Shown one piece after another: positions 52,286 to 55,075 of a stretch of 55,075 bases of DNA; the stretch's first letter is position 1, and the number at the start of each line of letters is the position of its first letter. The notes under the pieces were generated by a model. It was not told where the DNA came from. It was given only the letters and a program-made list of their open reading frames with translations, and searched no databases. The translations under genes were made by a program, and so were the position numbers. The DNA is from Bradyrhizobium hipponense (GTDB taxonomy: Bacteria; Pseudomonadota; Alphaproteobacteria; Rhizobiales; Xanthobacteraceae). The stretch covers positions 1-55,075 of the forward strand of contig NZ_VSTH01000081.1 in assembly GCF_008123965.1 (NCBI RefSeq). Reading direction: 5' to 3'.

Positions 52286-53290
52286 TCAGGCCGCTCGCAC
52301 CGCCAGCCGATCCCGCACCTCCGCCGCGATCTCGAACGAGCGCAGCCGCGCCGCGTGGTCGTAGATCTGCCCCGTCGTCATCAGCTCGTCCGCGCCGGTC
52401 TCGGCGATCAGCGCCTTCAACTTCTCTTCGACCACCGCTGGCGAGCCGACTGCCGAGCAGGACAGCGACTGGCCGACCATCGCCTTCTCCGCCGGTGACC
52501 ACAGCGCGTCCATGTCGTCCACGGGCGGCGGTAGCGGGCCCGGCGTGCCGCGGCGCAGATTGATGAACTGCTGCTGCAGCGAGGTGAACATGCGCTGCGC
52601 CTCCGCGTCGCTGTCCGCCGCGAACACGTTGACGCCGACCATGGCATAGGGCTTGTCGAGCTGCACCGAGGGCTCGAAGCGCGCCCGGTACTCGCGCAAC
52701 GCCGGCATCATCATTTGCGGCGCGAAATGCGAGGCGAAGGCAAACGGCAGCCCGAGCATCGCCGCAAGCTGCGCGCCAAAGGTGCTGGAGCCGAGAATCC
52801 ACAGCGGCACCTTCGTCCCCATGCCGGGCACGGCACGAATCGTCTGGTTCGGCTGCAGATCGTCGAGCAGCGCCTGCAACTCCAGCACGTCATGCGGAAA
52901 ATTCTCGGACGTGGTGGCGAGATCTCGCCGCAGAGCCCGCGCGGTGAGCTGGTCGGTCCCCGGCGCGCGTCCAAGCCCGAGATCGATCCGCCCCGGATAG
53001 AGCGAGGCCAGCGTGCCGAACTGCTCGGCGATGACTAGCGGCGAATGATTCGGCAGCATGACCCCGCCGGAGCCGACGCGGATCGCCGTGGTCCCGCCCG
53101 CGACATGCCCGATCACCACGGATGTCGCCGCACTCGCGATGCCCGTCATGTTGTGATGCTCGGCCAGCCAGAAGCGTTTGAAGCCCCAGCGCTCGGCGTG
53201 CCGGGCGAGATCAAGCGAATTGGCAAACGCCTGCGCCGCATCGCCGCCTTGGCGGATGGGTGCGAGGTCGAGCACGGAGAAGGGAATCAT
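52286..53290 (-). CDS. LLM-class flavin-dependent oxidoreductase
   Basis: A 334-residue bacterial luciferase-like monooxygenase or oxidoreductase (MsnO8-like subgroup). Blocks FSVLDLAPIRQG, FWLAEHHNMTG, GSGGVMLPNHSPLVIAEQFGTL and LGLGRAPGTD are clear. Substrate unknown. It is monocistronic and convergent with the catabolic operon. Confidence 0.9.
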   Translation of the reverse strand: MIPFSVLDLAPIRQGGDAAQAFANSLDLARHAERWGFKRFWLAEHHNMTGIASAATSVVIGHVAGGTTAIRVGSGGVMLPNHSPLVIAEQFGTLASLYPGRIDLGLGRAPGTDQLTARALRRDLATTSENFPHDVLELQALLDDLQPNQTIRAVPGMGTKVPLWILGSSTFGAQLAAMLGLPFAFASHFAPQMMMPALREYRARFEPSVQLDKPYAMVGVNVFAADSDAEAQRMFTSLQQQFINLRRGTPGPLPPPVDDMDALWSPAEKAMVGQSLSCSAVGSPAVVEEKLKALIAETGADELMTTGQIYDHAARLRSFEIAAEVRDRLAVRAA

Positions 53291-53487
53291 GTGGGAGTAC
53301 CCTATAGGGCGCGCGATGGACGCCGGGGCCTCACATGTAAGTTCATATTATGGAAATGTTAGCGTGCCCGCGCTGCTCGATCGCATATCAGAGCTGTTGA
53401 TTCGAACTGCAGAGTATCTTTCGAACGGACAGCGCACGGCCGTTTATCGAACAAGCAATTTGAGTTCTCAAAGTTCAGCCGACCCCA

Positions 53488-54367
53488 CTACGTAACGCGA
53501 ATCTTGCAGTTAGAATCTATGATCTCATACCTGACATATCCGAGGGACTTTAGAGCTGCGTCGACTTCATCCCGTGTTAACTTACAATCCGGTCCGAGAA
53601 TCACGCGTTCGATCGCTCCGTTGTGTTCAACAGAATCGCTTAGGCGCCGTCCAAACGGAAATGTTACGTAAGAAACGTCACCAGCAATTCCGCGACGTTC
53701 AAGAGGTTTTCTCCAAAAGAGTTCCGTGCCGTCGTCAAAATAATCCATCGGGATGGACGCTGCCTCACCCTCTGGAGCTTCCTTTACCTGCAAGTAAACC
53801 AATCGCGCCTCTCGCTCGTAGTGCCAAGTGCTATGTTTCAATGCCGTGATTGCTGCGAAAACTGAAGCAGTCGCATTGATCCAATAGATTTCGTCTTCAA
53901 CATCTGGATCAATCTCTGTTGCCATAGTCCGGACGAGGTCTCTAAATCCTTCGCCGGTGCTCTCATCTAGATAGGTCACTCGCTGCAAACGACCGGGCAT
54001 CGATAAAATTGCGGTAGGACGAAATCCGATAACTAGACCGGAATGGTTGCCGCCGTACGCCCCCCACATTGGCAGTTCATCCTTAGCCAACGAAAAGCAA
54101 CAGCAGAATGCTTGCTGCTCTTGTCGAGCACGAGATAGCCCCTCGCTGAGTTTCCCTAACGCGCGACGGAGGCTCCCTTTGGGATTCGTTGCTGACGGAC
54201 TTGATAGCCTCAAGGATGTGTTCGTAGCCAAGGTCAATTTCTCTCGGATCATTCGCACCAGCAAGGTCGGTGTACCAAAGAGTCTTTGATTGCAGAATGC
54301 CAAGGAATGCCTCTGCCGAGCAGTATTGATACAAAGTAGTTCGTGGATAGAACTCCATAAACGGCAT
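53488..54367 (-). pseudogene. Frameshifted DUF2971 gene
   Basis: Two minus-strand frames together encode one DUF2971 protein, a family of unknown function often found in defence or mobile regions. The first frame (from about 54367: MPFMEFYPRT, YQYCSAEAFLGILQSKTLWY, NDPRE) leaves its reading at about 54180-54184; the second frame continues with SLRRALGKLSEGLS, AFCCCFSLAKDELPMWGAYG and HYEREARLVY to the stop at 53488. One extra base near the CCC/AAAGGG run explains the break. The region is clearly richer in A and T than the rest of the window, suggesting foreign origin. The product is probably non-functional unless the shift is a sequencing error or programmed. Confidence 0.75.
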
Positions 54368-54959
54368 GACCTGCAATCCTAGTCGCGACAAATTAAGGTT
54401 GCGATATTGCGGCGATTCGCTAGTTATGGCGAGCCTCAGGAGCACCTCGAGAGACCTTGTCTAGCTGGCAGGCCCTGTGGTCACATTTTCCTGCGCCGGC
54501 TTTTGAGGAGGCTGTGCAGGCCGCGCCTCCCGCCCGTCCCAATTTAACCCGTCGGGCAAAACACCCGCCCCGTCCGAAAAACCCGTCAATCCGCCGCCGC
54601 AAAAATATTCCACTTTACCGAATTTCGGAAACGCAGTATCCATTTCCCATCCTGGTCCTCGAAGAGGGGCGATCGTACGTCGTAACGAACGTGGATCGGG
54701 GGGCAGTGGACGCGGCAGTGTCGGGCACGCGGAGGCGGGACCAGGGCGAGATGAACCTCGTGAGGTCCTGCTGCGTGCGGACGAACGGCGCCAACGCGTA
54801 CGGCAAAACCGTGTGGTCCTGGCCGTCGTTGCTACGGTCAAGCCTTGCGGAGATGGATCGGGGCTCAACCGGGTCGCGGGCCATCGCCAATTCGCAAGGT
54901 GACGGTGACAAAAAGGAATTCGTCGCCGGGGAGAGCGCGGCATAAGCCGTAAGCCCACT
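54368..54959. other. Non-coding tail resembling a dispersed Bradyrhizobium sequence
   Basis: Open frames exist on both strands (for example 54457-54945 plus, 54615-54989 minus), but their products lack domains and are Arg/Ser/Pro-rich in each frame. Phrases such as GDGDKKEFVAGESAA on the plus strand resemble translations of a sequence I associate with many Bradyrhizobium intergenic regions, so I treat this as repeat-derived non-coding DNA. That recognition is from memory and moderate. Confidence 0.4.
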
Positions 54960-55072
54960 GCGCAGGGAAGGCCGAGTGTTCGGCGTCACCTGTATGCTGC
55001 TGTGCGGTTTCCTCTGCGCTATCTGCGCACAGTGGACCGCGGGTGCCAGCCGGCACCCGGTCTTCCCTGCGC
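54960..55072. repeat. Long hairpin element (structured repeat)
   Basis: Arms GCGCAGGGAAGGCCG (54960-54974) and CGGTCTTCCCTGCGC (55058-55072) pair over 15 positions (one G-U in RNA). Inside, GGGTGCC-AGCC-GGCACCC is a perfect hairpin and GTGCG...GCGCAC could pair as well. The whole looks like a folded RNA or DNA element that I recognise as recurring in Bradyrhizobium. It runs to 3 bases from the window edge. Confidence 0.6.
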
Positions 55073-55075
55073 CCT

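Noticed and set aside
54457..54945. 162-codon plus-strand frame at the window end
   Set aside because: No domain, odd composition, and the DNA resembles a dispersed non-coding repeat; equal-quality frames exist on the other strand.

Overview
This 55 kb window is a dense, GC-rich stretch of an alphaproteobacterial chromosome. Gene content (complete C-P lyase cluster with two phnE genes, DUF6496 protein, cyclase-TolB-TPR protein), GC-rich codon use and several families of intergenic inverted repeats fit Bradyrhizobium or a close relative (Nitrobacteraceae). No rRNA, tRNA, CRISPR array or intact insertion sequence was seen.

Layout. 0.1-4.5 kb: a membrane adenylate cyclase fused to TolB-like and TPR regions, a methyltransferase with an Rrf2 regulator, and a HigBA toxin-antitoxin pair. 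4.6-10.3 kb: YgiQ radical SAM protein, a small coiled-coil protein, an FAD-linked hydroxyacid oxidase with its GntR regulator, and a divergent DapA-family aldolase. 10.5-14.1 kb: a siderophore receptor and a PepSY membrane protein (iron uptake). 14.2-18.7 kb: triple-rhodanese protein, serA, and a frameshifted tannase/feruloyl esterase. 18.8-25.2 kb: a ClpS/zinc-finger/AAA fusion ATPase, a MarR regulator with an enoyl-CoA hydratase, a chemotaxis receptor and a second DapA-family protein. 25.8-27.8 kb: a methanethiol oxidase (SBP56) overlapping an unknown membrane protein.

27.8-42.1 kb is the core of the window: a complete phosphonate system. A leftward operon (hexapeptide acyltransferase, phnM paralogue, DUF1045 2H phosphoesterase) diverges from phnCDE1E2. 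phnF then diverges from phnGHIJKLMN, followed by a PPOX-type flavoprotein. Pho-box repeats with exact 11-base phasing lie in both divergent intervals, and a 30-base palindrome, probably the PhnF operator, lies before phnG. So phosphate starvation (PhoB) and probably phosphonate supply (PhnF) control import, C-P bond cleavage and release of ribose phosphates.

42.3-46.3 kb holds an SDR oxidoreductase, small proteins, an alpha/beta hydrolase and metY. 46.5-52.1 kb is an IclR-controlled catabolic operon (TctC solute receptor, flavin reductase-like protein, FAH-family protein, HpaH-type hydratase, RidA, LigI-type amidohydrolase) that looks like the lower part of an aromatic or N-aromatic pathway without a ring-cleaving enzyme. 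52.3-55.1 kb: an LLM flavin oxidoreductase, an AT-richer degraded DUF2971 gene, and a non-coding tail with a long RNA-like hairpin.

Most notable: the ClpS-ZBD-AAA fusion with an altered N-degron pocket, the Pho/PhnF regulatory sites, the DUF1045 enzyme standing where PhnP is missing, perfect palindromes overlapping or abutting regulator start codons, two frameshifted genes, and paired inverted repeats between convergent genes.
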